Source: Alphaproteobacteria bacterium
Lineage (GTDB): Bacteria; Pseudomonadota; Alphaproteobacteria; Caulobacterales; Caulobacteraceae
Length of the DNA stretch: 64,000 nt
Direction: 5' to 3'
Assembly (NCBI GenBank): GCA_018820205.1
Contig: JAHJOK010000078.1
Span: forward strand, 1-64,000
Position numbers and translations under genes: made by a program
Notes under the pieces: model-generated
Database searches by the model: none
Told to the model about the DNA's origin: nothing
Seen by the model: the letters and a program-made list of their open reading frames with translations, nothing else
Shown here: one piece after another, positions 1 to 10,175 of the stretch
How positions within the stretch are numbered: position 1 is the first letter of the stretch
Layout of the letters: each line of letters opens with the position of its first letter

Positions 1-3000
1 CCGTTCAGCGTATCGTTGCCTGCCCCGCCGATCAGACGGTCGTCACCGTCGTTGCCTGACAAGATGTCCGAACCAGCTCCGCCATCAAGGACGTCGCTCT
101 CTATCGTACCGTCCAGGATATCGCCGGTTGCCGTGCCATTGATGATGTTGGGGCCCAGGGGGGCACCAGCTATATCGAATAAGCCATCATTGAACCGCAG
201 CCGTTCGATGTTTGTAAGTGTGTCTGTCCCGTCTGGGCCCGTCACCGTTGTGACGCCATCGACGGTGGATAGGGTATATGCTGATCTCGGGCCATTGAAG
301 ACGGCGACATCAGCACTGCCAGTACCGCCGTCTAGCCGATCGTTGCCTGCCCCTCCGATCAGAATGTCATTGGCCGCGCCGCCGTTAAGCACATTTGCTG
401 CATTATTGCCTGTCAAGTGATCCGCAAAAGACGAGCCGGTCAGGTTCTCGATATCGAAAAAGACGTCCGTGCCACCGTCCCCATCATCGGTTGCACGGTT
501 ACTGGTCAGGCTGGCCGTCACGCCGGCATAGGCCAGTGCGTAGTCGGCGGTATCGGAACCAAGACCGCCTTCCAGCCTGTCGTTTCCGACACCCCCAACC
601 AGCACATCGTTTGCGCGCCCGCCGATCAGAACATCATCACCGCCAAAGCCTTCGAACTTTGCGCCCGCGCCTCCGTCGTCACCCGCGCCCACGGAGATGC
701 GGTTCGCGCCGTTGTCGCCCTGAATGAACCGCTGGCCGGCCCCCGTGATCTCGATGACTACGTCTTCGACGGTGCGTACCGCGATTTGTGTGTCCGAGAC
801 ATAGCCGAAACTGGTCGACAATCGCAGCATGACCCGGCTTCCGGACAGCACGAGGCTGTCGTGGCCCGCATCACCATCGACGATGATGTTATTGTTGCTG
901 TAGACGGAGCTAGGCAAGCCGGCCGCGACAATCATCCGGTCGTCGCCGTTTCCGCCAGACAGTCGATCGCCACGCCAGCCGTAAAGCTGATCCGAACCGT
1001 CGCCGCCCTGCAGAAAATCAGTCCCCGTGCCGCCGCGCAAGAAGTCGTTACCGGAACCCCCGCTTATCTCGGTCGCCAGTTCCATCGCCGACAAGTCGAT
1101 GCGATCGTTTCCAGAACCCGAGATGACGCCATAAATGTTCTTAAAGGTGTCCTGTCCGATCGTGAATCGGCTCCTCAGCACGGTGCCATCAATAGTCAGA
1201 TCGACAGTCGCTGCGCTGTAGTCGAGAGTGTCGAACCCCAAATCGCCGTCGTAAATGGAGCCCGTGGTGCCAATCTCGGCACTGCCGATGAATGTATCGT
1301 CTCCCAGACCTCCGAAGACCGTGACCCGCCCGCTCCCGGCGCTGATCCAGTCGTCACCGCCGCCAGCATAGATGGTATCGCCACCACCCATCCCGTAAAT
1401 CACGTCTGCGCCATCGCCGCCTCGCAGAATTTCGCGCGCTGCCGTTCCGACGAGAACGTCAACCACCGGAGTGCCCTCCAAACTGGAGGGCAGCGGGACG
1501 CCATCGATGCCCGTGATCATGTCGGCGAACCGAAGATGCTCGATACCAGTCAGTGTATCCACACCGTCCGGCCCGGTTACCGTGGTTACGCCCGCGGCGT
1601 TTGTCACGATCGTGTACGCCGAGCGGGCGGCGGAAAAAACAGCCGTGTCGGTGTCGTAATCGCCGTTCAAGCGGTCGTTCCCAGCCCCGCCGATCAGGAT
1701 GTCGTCGCCGCCGGAACCCCAGAGCTCGTCGTTGCCTTCGCCCCCGTCGAAGCGGTCGTCATATTGATCCCTACCTGAAATGTAGTCGTCGCCACCCAGG
1801 CCAAAAATTACGCCGGATGCAGGCGGGGACAACTGATCACGTCCTTCAGTCGCGTAGACGATGATGCTTCCGTTCATGTCTCGCCCAATCAGCAAGTCGA
1901 GGAAGAGGCTGACAGATTGTTGAGACGATCCGGTGTAGTTATAGAAAAAGAAGCCATCCGAAGTCGGACTGTAGCCTGTAACTCCACGCACGACGATCGT
2001 ATCGCCTTCGGCTGGGTTGAAGTCGAAGATGCGATCATAGGTGACGCTGGACACATCGATTTCGAAACGATCAGCGCCGGCTCCGCCGACCATATAGTCG
2101 TCACCGGCTCCTCCGCTCAGAACATCATTGCCGGCCCCACCGTGAAGCTGGTCATCACCTGCATCGCCATTCAGACGGTCCGACCCCGAACCGCCTTCCA
2201 GAATGTCGTTGCCGTCAGCGCCTGACAGGACGTCGGCACCGTCAAGTCCGCGCAGCATGTCGTTCAGTATTCCGCCTGTCAGGTTGTCGCTGCCTGCATT
2301 CCCGGATTGTATCAGAGGCGCAACCGGTGGCTGGCCAGACACGCTCGGCGTGGCTGATGCTGTCGGTGCCTGCGAACGTCCGGTGACCTCGCTCGGCAGA
2401 GTTGATGAAAACTGCAGCACTCCCGGGTTGAGATCAGCAACCAGAGCATTACGCACAAGCAGGCTATCCGTAGCGGAGAAAATGACCAGGACGTCCGAGC
2501 CCTGCTGCTGGATCGACTGCCATGCGCTGTGGCCTGCAACTCGAATGCGGTCGCCTGCCGCGACGCTGAAATCGGTGATCACGTCCGCCCCGGACCCGGC
2601 GTAGAAGATGTCGGCACCCGCGCCGCCCGTCAGAGTATCATTGTCTGCTCCGCCGCTGAGATGATCCGCGCCTGCGCCACCGCTGATGACGTCGGCCCCC
2701 CGGCCTGTGTAGATGCGATCATCCCCGTCTCCTCCGTCTATCCCGCCGTTCTGAAGGCCGAGACGACCCTCATAGACGTCGTCGGAGCCACCCAGATCGA
2801 TGTGTCCTGTGATAAGCCCGTCGTTGAACAGCGTGGATTGCTCTTCGCCTAGATCGACCAGGCCGCGAAGCTCACCCGTATTGACGATGATAGACTTCTG
2901 GTTCTCGGGCGTTGTCACTGCCGGCACATTGCGCAAGGCGTAGTCGGCTTGCACGATGCCGCTGTTGAAAATTCGGCCGACGAACAGCGACCCGAAGGCC

Positions 3001-5861
3001 ATGCCGATACTATCCATCCCGGCGGTTGAGTCGCTGACTATGATGCTGCCGCTGTTCACGAAGGCATTCGGTGAGGGGTGATCATCCAGTTTGACGCTCA
3101 CGCCGATGCTCGCCTGGCCACCCACCACGACGATTTCGCCGGAGTTCCATACGTCCTGGCTTCCGATACGGGCCTCAACACCTGTCGCGCTGAGGCCTGC
3201 GTTGATCTCTATACGTCCAGAGTTGCTGAACTGCTGCAGGGGCTGGATGCCCAGAACATGGCCTTGTCCGGTGACGCGGATCAGCCCTGCGTTGAAAACC
3301 TCTTCGATCTGATAGATGCCGAAAACGTTCGTGCTACCAACTGCTGTAACCTCGAGCCTGCCGTCGGCCCGGTTCACAAAGGGATCAAACAGGACGTTCT
3401 TGTCGTTCCCCAACAGGCCATACAGATTAGCCTGGCCAGACAGCCCCTGAACCACGATATGGCCACTGTTGAACAGGGCAGGCTGGGGGCGGGCATCGAC
3501 CGCTTCGAGCACGATGCCGGCGTCAAACAGGGTTGGCCGGGTGATGATGATCGTCTCATCAGCGCCGATTTCCGTCAGTTGATCGACGGTTAGAGTGGTC
3601 GTGAGGGCTGGCGTTGGCTGTTGCGGGAGTGCCTCGGCCGAAAATGAGATCGCGTCGCTGATAGCGGCCGCCGTCACATTGCGCACCAGGATGGAATCCG
3701 TGGCGGACAGGACGATCAGTACGTCTGCCCCGAGCTGCTGGATCGACGTGGCGGTGGAATAGCCATGGATAGACAACTGGTCACCTGACGGACCGGTCTC
3801 GAAATCGGTAATGACGTCGCCGCCGTCGTTGAGATTGAACACAAAGGTGTCTCGCCCAGTCCCCCCCGTTAGGACATCATTGCCCTTGTCTCCAAACAGA
3901 ATGTCGTCGCCCTTGCCGCCAGACAAAATGTCTGCACCGGAGTTGCCCTCCAGGACATTGTCGCCGGCGTCGCCCGTCAGGGTGTCCGCGAAGATGCTGC
4001 CCTGAACCCCTTCGAAGTTGCGAATTGTGTCATTGGCGGCGGACTGAGCCGTCCCAGCAGAAAGGTCCGCGATTACGCCCGCGCTGGATGTCAGATACGA
4101 CAACACATCGTAACCCTCGCCACCGTCGAGAGCGTCGCTACCACGACCGCCGTCGATGAAATCGTCGCCCGCGCCACCGAAGATGGCGTCAGCCCCCTCT
4201 TCGCCGAACAGATAGTCGGACAGGTTGCCGCCAATCAGCCGATCGTTGTCGTTGCCACCGAAAACGCCGCCGGTTACGACGCTGTCGCCGGTGCCGTCGT
4301 AGATGTCGGCGTCGGAGCCTAGGTCGACGTAGCCATCTATGGTGCCGCTGTTGCGCACCTCGTCGAGACCGGCACCCAGGATGATGCCCCCCCGTATGAT
4401 GCCGGAGTTCAGCACGTGCTCGCGCGACAGCTGCATGGCCGTGTCGTCGATCAAGATGGCGATGTCGGCCTCGATCAGACCGCTATTGACATAGGTCTGG
4501 AGGCCATTGCCGCGCGCGAAAGGCGAAGCGGTGTTTACGGCGGTAAAGGCGATGCTCAGCGCCCCTTCACCTGTTGCGATCGCCCGGATTGTGCCGCTGT
4601 TCGTGAAGCTGCCGTTTGCATCCAGGACGACCCCGATAGCCCCCTGAGTCCCGCGTGCTTCGATCAGGCCGCTGTTCGCTAGGGTGGCATTCAGAGCGCT
4701 GTTGATGCCGAAAGCGAACGCGCCGTCGGCAAGGATTTCGCCGCTATTGGAAATCGTGACAGCGGCGCGTTGTGGAGCCGACGTCAAGATCGGAGTGTTT
4801 GCGACGTGTATGCCTTGCGCCAGATTGCCGGCAGTGACGCGGATCGTGCCCGAGTTGTCGAGATCCCAATTCGTGGATCGGGGAGCGGCACCAGTCGCGT
4901 CATACTCCGATGAAACGTCAATCAGCCCCTGGTTCGTCAGATCGGCGCTGCCTCGCGTTCCGATCGCGCCTGCAGCACCGTCATTGATGACCCGCAACAC
5001 CCCTGTGCTACCGTTGAGGAAGCGACCATATTCCTGAAACACGCCGAAGTTCAGTGCGCTGTCATCCGGCGGGCCCTGAACGATGAGGGTCCCGAAGTTC
5101 GACAGGCCGCCGTTTGTCCCACCGATGGAATAGGCGGCGTCCTGAGTAAACACGTGGGTGGTTCCAGCCTCAACCAGGAACGGACCCAATCCAACCACTG
5201 GCCCGCCCGCTGGAACAGGCGCTGGCGTTGGAGCGGGTCCCGGCATCAGGCGGATGGCCTGCGGGAAGGCCGCCACGGTCGCAGTGTCCAGGTATTCGAG
5301 AATGATTTCTGACCCGTCGGGGAAGACCAGCGTCGCCCAACCCTGAGCACCGACATCGAGGCGGGGCATGGTCGTGAAGCCATACAGTTCAATCACATCA
5401 CCTGCGGCGGGATTGAAGTCGGAGATACGATCCGGATTTCCACCTATCCCGCCCGTTTGGGGTGCCACCGTATCGCCGGGTGTGAAGATGAATCGGTCTG
5501 CCCCACCGCCGCTGCGGATATAGTCTGCGCCCGTTCCGCCCCATATGATGTCGTTCCCGGCGCCCCCATCCAGGAAATCGTCTCCGCCTCCCCCTTCGAG
5601 CCATGCGCCCAAGGGATCGGCAATGAGCCGGTCGTTACCATTCAGGCCAAAGACCGCGCCTCCGTTGAGGCTGTACAAGGTTTCAGAGCGCCAGCTCCCT
5701 CTCGTGACGGTGCGATCGCCCGGCGATGGCGGCACGTACATTGGGTCCGCGAATGGTTCGGTGGACAGCGTCTGACGCCACGACAGTGTCGTTTCCACGG
5801 ATCGAAACGCCGAAGGTGAAGCCTCCGGCAACAGCCGATCAACCAGACCCAGATAGCGCAT
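1..5861 (-). CDS. Giant RTX (hemolysin-type calcium-binding repeat) protein with interspersed NSGxI beta-helix-like blocks; 3' end truncated by window edge
   Basis: Reverse-complement reading from ATG at 5861 gives MRYLGLVDRLLPEASPSAFRSVETTLSW... then many GGxGNDxLxGG repeats (LEGGGGDDFLDGGAGNDIIWGG, GGAGNDVLSGGAGDDYMVGG) and repeated DxITDFxxxxGDxI motifs; no stop seen through position 1. Absent from ORF track because it is open at the edge. Confidence 0.88.
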   Translation of the reverse strand, partial: MRYLGLVDRLLPEASPSAFRSVETTLSWRQTLSTEPFADPMYVPPSPGDRTVTRGSWRSETLYSLNGGAVFGLNGNDRLIADPLGAWLEGGGGDDFLDGGAGNDIIWGGTGADYIRSGGGADRFIFTPGDTVAPQTGGIGGNPDRISDFNPAAGDVIELYGFTTMPRLDVGAQGWATLVFPDGSEIILEYLDTATVAAFPQAIRLMPGPAPTPAPVPAGGPVVGLGPFLVEAGTTHVFTQDAAYSIGGTNGGLSNFGTLIVQGPPDDSALNFGVFQEYGRFLNGSTGVLRVINDGAAGAIGTRGSADLTNQGLIDVSSEYDATGAAPRSTNWDLDNSGTIRVTAGNLAQGIHVANTPILTSAPQRAAVTISNSGEILADGAFAFGINSALNATLANSGLIEARGTQGAIGVVLDANGSFTNSGTIRAIATGEGALSIAFTAVNTASPFARGNGLQTYVNSGLIEADIAILIDDTAMQLSREHVLNSGIIRGGIILGAGLDEVRNSGTIDGYVDLGSDADIYDGTGDSVVTGGVFGGNDNDRLIGGNLSDYLFGEEGADAIFGGAGDDFIDGGRGSDALDGGEGYDVLSYLTSSAGVIADLSAGTAQSAANDTIRNFEGVQGSIFADTLTGDAGDNVLEGNSGADILSGGKGDDILFGDKGNDVLTGGTGRDTFVFNLNDGGDVITDFETGPSGDQLSIHGYSTATSIQQLGADVLIVLSATDSILVRNVTAAAISDAISFSAEALPQQPTPALTTTLTVDQLTEIGADETIIITRPTLFDAGIVLEAVDARPQPALFNSGHIVVQGLSGQANLYGLLGNDKNVLFDPFVNRADGRLEVTAVGSTNVFGIYQIEEVFNAGLIRVTGQGHVLGIQPLQQFSNSGRIEINAGLSATGVEARIGSQDVWNSGEIVVVGGQASIGVSVKLDDHPSPNAFVNSGSIIVSDSTAGMDSIGMAFGSLFVGRIFNSGIVQADYALRNVPAVTTPENQKSIIVNTGELRGLVDLGEEQSTLFNDGLITGHIDLGGSDDVYEGRLGLQNGGIDGGDGDDRIYTGRGADVISGGAGADHLSGGADNDTLTGGAGADIFYAGSGADVITDFSVAAGDRIRVAGHSAWQSIQQQGSDVLVIFSATDSLLVRNALVADLNPGVLQFSSTLPSEVTGRSQAPTASATPSVSGQPPVAPLIQSGNAGSDNLTGGILNDMLRGLDGADVLSGADGNDILEGGSGSDRLNGDAGDDQLHGGAGNDVLSGGAGDDYMVGGAGADRFEIDVSSVTYDRIFDFNPAEGDTIVVRGVTGYSPTSDGFFFYNYTGSSQQSVSLFLDLLIGRDMNGSIIVYATEGRDQLSPPASGVIFGLGGDDYISGRDQYDDRFDGGEGNDELWGSGGDDILIGGAGNDRLNGDYDTDTAVFSAARSAYTIVTNAAGVTTVTGPDGVDTLTGIEHLRFADMITGIDGVPLPSSLEGTPVVDVLVGTAAREILRGGDGADVIYGMGGGDTIYAGGGDDWISAGSGRVTVFGGLGDDTFIGSAEIGTTGSIYDGDLGFDTLDYSAATVDLTIDGTVLRSRFTIGQDTFKNIYGVISGSGNDRIDLSAMELATEISGGSGNDFLRGGTGTDFLQGGDGSDQLYGWRGDRLSGGNGDDRMIVAAGLPSSVYSNNNIIVDGDAGHDSLVLSGSRVMLRLSTSFGYVSDTQIAVRTVEDVVIEITGAGQRFIQGDNGANRISVGAGDDGGAGAKFEGFGGDDVLIGGRANDVLVGGVGNDRLEGGLGSDTADYALAYAGVTASLTSNRATDDGDGGTDVFFDIENLTGSSFADHLTGNNAANVLNGGAANDILIGGAGNDRLDGGTGSADVAVFNGPRSAYTLSTVDGVTTVTGPDGTDTLTNIERLRFNDGLFDIAGAPLGPNIINGTATGDILDGTIESDVLDGGAGSDILSGNDGDDRLIGGAGNDTLN

Positions 5862-5930
5862 TTCAGCCCCCAAATCGCAGGCCTGTTGGATACCGTGGTT
5901 CCGCTAGGCTTTGCAATCAGAAGGAAAGTC

Positions 5931-7598
5931 TTACCGCCCGAACTTCTGGAACTTGATCCGGTGCGGGATCAGGCTTTCGACGCCCAGGCGACGCTTCTTG
6001 TCTTCCTCATAGGCTTCGAAGTTGCCTTCGAACCACTCGACATGGCTGTCGCCTTCGAAGGCCAGGATGTGGGTGGCCAGGCGGTCCAGGAACCAGCGGT
6101 CGTGGGATATGACCACGGCGCAGCCTGCGAAGCTTTCCAGAGCCTCTTCGAGATTCTGCAGCGTCTCGATGTCCAGGTCGTTGGTCGGTTCGTCGAGCAG
6201 CAGCAGGTTGCCGCCTGTCGCCAGGGTTTTGGCCAGGTGGACGCGGTTGCGCTCACCGCCGGACAGTTGACCGACCTTTTTCTGCTGATCGCCGCCCTTG
6301 AAGTTGAAGCTGCCCACATAGGCGCGGGTGTTGATCTCGCGCTTGCCGACCATCATCACGTCGGTGCCGCCGCTGATCTCTTCCCAGATGGTCTTGTTGG
6401 GGTCGAGCGCGTCGCGGGACTGGTCGACATAGGCCAGCTTGACCGTCTCTCCGACCTTGATCGAGCCGCCGTCCGGCGTCTCCTGCCCGGTGATCAGCTT
6501 GAACATGGTCGACTTGCCGGCGCCGTTGGGGCCGATCACGCCGACGATGCCGTTGGGCGGCAGTTTGAAGGTCAGGTTGTCGAACAGCAGCTTGTCGCCA
6601 TACGACTTCTGCAGGCCCTCGACCTCCAGCACGACATTGCCCAGGCGCGGCCCGGGCGGGATCTGGATGTGGGCGTGGGTCTGGGCGCCGCGCAGGTTTT
6701 CCTGCTCGGTCACCATCCGCTCATAGGCGGCCAGACGCGCCTTGGACTTGGCCTGACGGGCCTTGGCGCCCGAACGCACCCATTCCAGTTCGCGGGTCAG
6801 GGCGCGCTGGCGAGCCTCGGATTCCGAGTTCTCCTGCACCACCCGCTTCTGCTTCTGCTCCAGCCAGCTGGAGTAGTTGCCCTCGTAGGGGATGCCCTTG
6901 CCGCGATCGAGTTCCAGCGTCCACTTGGTGACAAGGTCCAGGAAGTAGCGGTCGTGGGTCACCAGGATGACGCAGCCGGGGAAGGCCTCCAGGTGGTGCT
7001 GCAGCCAGGCGACGGATTCGGCGTCCAGGTGGTTGGTCGGTTCGTCCAGCAGCAGCATGTCGGGTTTGCTGAGCAGCAGGCGGGCCAGGGCCACGCGGCG
7101 CTTCTCACCGCCGGACAGGTTGGTGGTCATCCAGTCGTCGGGCGGGCAGCGCAGGGCGTCCATGGCCATCTCGATGCGGCTGTCGATGTCCCAGACGTCT
7201 CCGGCGTCGATCTTTTCCTGGAGGGCGGTCATCTCCTCCATCAGTTCGTCGGAGTATTCCTCCGCCATTTCCATGGCGATGGCGTTGAAGCGGTTGACCC
7301 ACTGTTTCTCTTCGCACCAGGCCTCGACGTTTTCGCGCACGTTCAGGGCGTCGTCGAGGTGGGGCTCCTGCTCCAGATAGCCGCGCTTGATCCCGTCGGC
7401 GGCCTTGGCCTCGCCGGTGAACTCCGGGTCGATGCCGGCCATGATCTTGAGCAGGGTGGACTTGCCCGAGCCGTTGACCCCGACGACGCCAATCTTGGCG
7501 TCGTTGTAGAAGCTGAGCCAGATGTTCTCGAAGATCTTCTTGCCGCCGGGGAAGGTCTTGGTCAGACCCTGCATCTGGAAAATATATTGCTGCGCCAT
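5931..7598 (-). CDS. ettA: Energy-dependent translational throttle protein EttA (ABC-F ATPase)
   Basis: MAQQYIFQMQGLTKTFPGGKKIFENIWLSFYNDAKIGVVGVNGSGKSTLLK; two ABC cassettes with GSGKST/GAGKST Walker A and LSGGE signatures; start moved to 7598. Confidence 0.95.
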   Translation of the reverse strand: MAQQYIFQMQGLTKTFPGGKKIFENIWLSFYNDAKIGVVGVNGSGKSTLLKIMAGIDPEFTGEAKAADGIKRGYLEQEPHLDDALNVRENVEAWCEEKQWVNRFNAIAMEMAEEYSDELMEEMTALQEKIDAGDVWDIDSRIEMAMDALRCPPDDWMTTNLSGGEKRRVALARLLLSKPDMLLLDEPTNHLDAESVAWLQHHLEAFPGCVILVTHDRYFLDLVTKWTLELDRGKGIPYEGNYSSWLEQKQKRVVQENSESEARQRALTRELEWVRSGAKARQAKSKARLAAYERMVTEQENLRGAQTHAHIQIPPGPRLGNVVLEVEGLQKSYGDKLLFDNLTFKLPPNGIVGVIGPNGAGKSTMFKLITGQETPDGGSIKVGETVKLAYVDQSRDALDPNKTIWEEISGGTDVMMVGKREINTRAYVGSFNFKGGDQQKKVGQLSGGERNRVHLAKTLATGGNLLLLDEPTNDLDIETLQNLEEALESFAGCAVVISHDRWFLDRLATHILAFEGDSHVEWFEGNFEAYEEDKKRRLGVESLIPHRIKFQKFGR

Positions 7599-7782
7599 GA
7601 GGTGCGTTGCGCCCTGTCGTCTGGATCGGATGGGGAGGTTGGCGCGGGATGTAGCGACCGCCGCGCCGAAGGGCAAACGACTAGCCCTTCGACACGGCGG
7701 ATTGAAGGCGGCTGCATCCGTTTGGCGGGTTGTCGGCCTCTCATCCTCGACACGCCCGCGTATCGGGCAGGAGGACAGACCC

Positions 7783-9303
7783 ATGCCGCCCCTTTCCCTT
7801 CGCACCGTCCTTGCGACGGCCTTTCTTTTCACTCTGACGGCGCCGGCGGTCCTGAGGGCGCAGGACCGGGCGGACTTTCCGGAAGCAATGGACGCCTTCG
7901 CACGGCGGGCGATGGAGCGGACGGAGGCTGTGCCCGGCATGGCCGTGGCCGTCGTGGACGCGCAGGGGCCGGTCTACGCGGGCGGGTTCGGCGTGTCCGA
8001 TGTCGAGACCCGCGCCCCGGTGACGGCGGACACGCGGTTCTACATCGCGTCAGCCACCAAATCCTTCACCGCCCTGGCCATCTCGGCGATGGCGGCGCGA
8101 GGGGAGCTGAATCTGGACGCGCCTCTGGCGACGTGGTCGGAGGGCTCGGGTGTCCCGGTCGAGATCGCCTCGCGGGTTACCTTGACCGATTTGCTGAGCC
8201 ATCGGTCCGGCGTCGACAACGGCCCGATCGCTTTCCGCTTGGCCTTCTCAGGGGACTGGACGCCTGAAACTCTCTGGCGACTGACCGCCGAGACCGGACC
8301 CGGCGAGGTCGCACCGGGAACCTTCGACTACACCAACTCGGGCTACAATCTCGCGACCGTACTGATAGAGCATCGGTGGGGCCGCGACTGGCGCGACCTG
8401 GTTCAGGACGAGGTGCTGAGGCCGCTGGGCATGACGCACACCACGGCGTTGATCGACGAGGCGCGTGGGGCGGGTGAGACGGTCGCCGCAGGACATCTCG
8501 GCCGGGCGCCCGGTCATTCCGAGCGGTCCTATCTGCAGAAGACCGACGCCACAATGCATTCGGCCGGCGGTCTGATCTCGACGGCAAACGACATGGCGAT
8601 CTGGCTCGAGGCGCAGATCGATGACGGCGTCATCGACGGCCGCAGGACCCTGCCGGAGGGTCTGGTCGCAGCAACGCACGTGCAGCAGGTCGGGCAGGAG
8701 GCCGAGTTCGGATCCTATCAGCGGACCGGCTACGGCCTGGGGTGGCAGATCGGGCGCTACGGAGACGATCTCCTGATCCATCATTTCGGCAATTTCGCGG
8801 GCTCGCGCGCCCATGTTTCCTTTATGCCGGAGCGGGGCATCGGCGTCGCGGTCATGATCAACGAGGACGCCTTCGCCGGCGATCTGGCCGATCTGGTCGC
8901 GAACTACGCCTACGACTGGTTCGCTGGTCTGCCGGACATCGAGGCGGTCTATGACGGGAAACTGGCCGACCTGGCGCTGACGCGCGACCGCCGGCGGACC
9001 GGGTTGGCCCAGAGTCTGGAGGCGCGGGCCCAGCGCCCCCGGACATTGAGCCTGCCGAACGCCGCCTATTCCGGGGACTATGTCAGTCAGGCCTACGGAA
9101 CCCTGACGGTGCGCGAGGCGGGCGATCGGCTCGAGGCCGCGATCGGGGTCCAGCACGCGTTGGCCGAGAATTTCACCGCCCCCGAAAGTCTGCGCGTGGA
9201 GCTGACGCCCTTCAGCGGCGAGGTGATAGTGTTCACACTGGACGCCGACGCACGTCCCGCTTCGCTTGAGTACAGCGGCGGGACGTACGTAAAACAGCCC
9301 TGA
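7783..9303 (+). CDS. Secreted beta-lactamase-family serine hydrolase
   Basis: Signal peptide-like N-terminus MPPLSLRTVLATAFLFTLTAPAVLRAQ, SATK (SxxK), YTN (YxN) and HFGN motifs. Confidence 0.88.
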   Translation: MPPLSLRTVLATAFLFTLTAPAVLRAQDRADFPEAMDAFARRAMERTEAVPGMAVAVVDAQGPVYAGGFGVSDVETRAPVTADTRFYIASATKSFTALAISAMAARGELNLDAPLATWSEGSGVPVEIASRVTLTDLLSHRSGVDNGPIAFRLAFSGDWTPETLWRLTAETGPGEVAPGTFDYTNSGYNLATVLIEHRWGRDWRDLVQDEVLRPLGMTHTTALIDEARGAGETVAAGHLGRAPGHSERSYLQKTDATMHSAGGLISTANDMAIWLEAQIDDGVIDGRRTLPEGLVAATHVQQVGQEAEFGSYQRTGYGLGWQIGRYGDDLLIHHFGNFAGSRAHVSFMPERGIGVAVMINEDAFAGDLADLVANYAYDWFAGLPDIEAVYDGKLADLALTRDRRRTGLAQSLEARAQRPRTLSLPNAAYSGDYVSQAYGTLTVREAGDRLEAAIGVQHALAENFTAPESLRVELTPFSGEVIVFTLDADARPASLEYSGGTYVKQP

Positions 9304-9307
9304 CGGA

Positions 9308-10060
9308 TCAGGCGACGGCGCCCCCGTCGACCAGGATGCCGTTTCCGGTGACGTAGGCGGCTCCGGGACCCGCCAGGAAGGCGACGGCCTCGGCGACTTC
9401 CCAGGTCTGGCCATATCGGGGGATGGACAGGCCAGGCAGGACGTTCGCCGCGATCGGGCCGTCGGCGGGGTTCATGTCGGTGTCGATCGGTCCGGGGCGC
9501 ACCAGATTGACTGTCACCTGACGCGGCCCCAGTTCGCGGGCCAGCCCCCGGGTGAAGCTTTCCAGCGCCGACTTGGTGGCGGCGTAGACGGTCAGGCCGC
9601 CGAACGGCACCTGCAGGCCGACGTTGCTGCCGATGGTGATGATGCGCCCTCCGTCGGGAATGTGCCTGAGCGCGGCCTGGGTCGTCAGAAGAACCCCGCG
9701 CACATTGACGTTGAACTGGTCGTCGATCTCTTCCAGCGGCTGGTCGGCGAAGGCGCCCATGCGGGCGATGCCGGCGTTGTTGACCAGAATATCGAGCCCG
9801 CCGAGGTCCGTGACGGTCTTCTCGACGGCGTTTTTCACCGCTTCGCCGCTGGCGGCGTTCGCCTGGATGGCGACGGCCTTGCGGCCCAGGGCCCGGATTT
9901 CGGTCGCGAGGGCCTCGGCCTTGTCGGCGGATTTTTCATAGGTGACGGCGACGTCGGCGCCGTCCTGGGCCAGCTTCAGGGCGATGGCCGCGCCGATGCT
10001 GCGCGCGGCGCCGGTGACCAGGGCGCGCTTGCCCGACAGGGGGAGGGAGGGGGAACTCAT
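9308..10060 (-). CDS. SDR family oxidoreductase
   Basis: GKRALVTGAARSIGAAIA (TGxxxxIG), NNAG, YAATK (YxxxK) motifs; start at MSSPSLPLSGK. Confidence 0.92.
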   Translation of the reverse strand: MSSPSLPLSGKRALVTGAARSIGAAIALKLAQDGADVAVTYEKSADKAEALATEIRALGRKAVAIQANAASGEAVKNAVEKTVTDLGGLDILVNNAGIARMGAFADQPLEEIDDQFNVNVRGVLLTTQAALRHIPDGGRIITIGSNVGLQVPFGGLTVYAATKSALESFTRGLARELGPRQVTVNLVRPGPIDTDMNPADGPIAANVLPGLSIPRYGQTWEVAEAVAFLAGPGAAYVTGNGILVDGGAVA

Positions 10061-10093
10061 TTCGGATGATCCTGCGTGTTCGACCAATTCTGT

Positions 10094-10165
10094 ATCGATT
10101 GGCACAGAACGAGGTGGGAGGCTTGCCACCATCGCGCAAGGGATTATTTATCGATCGGTACAAAT
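10094..10165. promoter_or_regulatory. Putative TetR operator region: two direct repeats ATCGATYGGYACARAW
   Basis: ATCGATTGGCACAGAA (10094-10109) and ATCGATCGGTACAAAT (10150-10165) in the divergent SDR/TetR intergenic region. Confidence 0.5.
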
Positions 10166-10175
10166 AGAGGTCCGA

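Noticed and set aside
417-1778. 453-aa plus-strand ORF and other ORFs at 16-5956
   Set aside because: Antisense shadows of the RTX repeats on the minus strand; the periodic codons of the repeats keep other frames open.
1-5600. Regular short repeats that might suggest a CRISPR array
   Set aside because: Repeats are protein-coding 27-nt RTX nonapeptide units, degenerate and without unique spacers.
5886-8267. 793-aa plus-strand ORF opposite ettA
   Set aside because: Antisense to a clear ABC-F gene; composition typical of spurious long ORFs in high-GC DNA. Only its distal part shares sequence with the real hydrolase gene in another frame.
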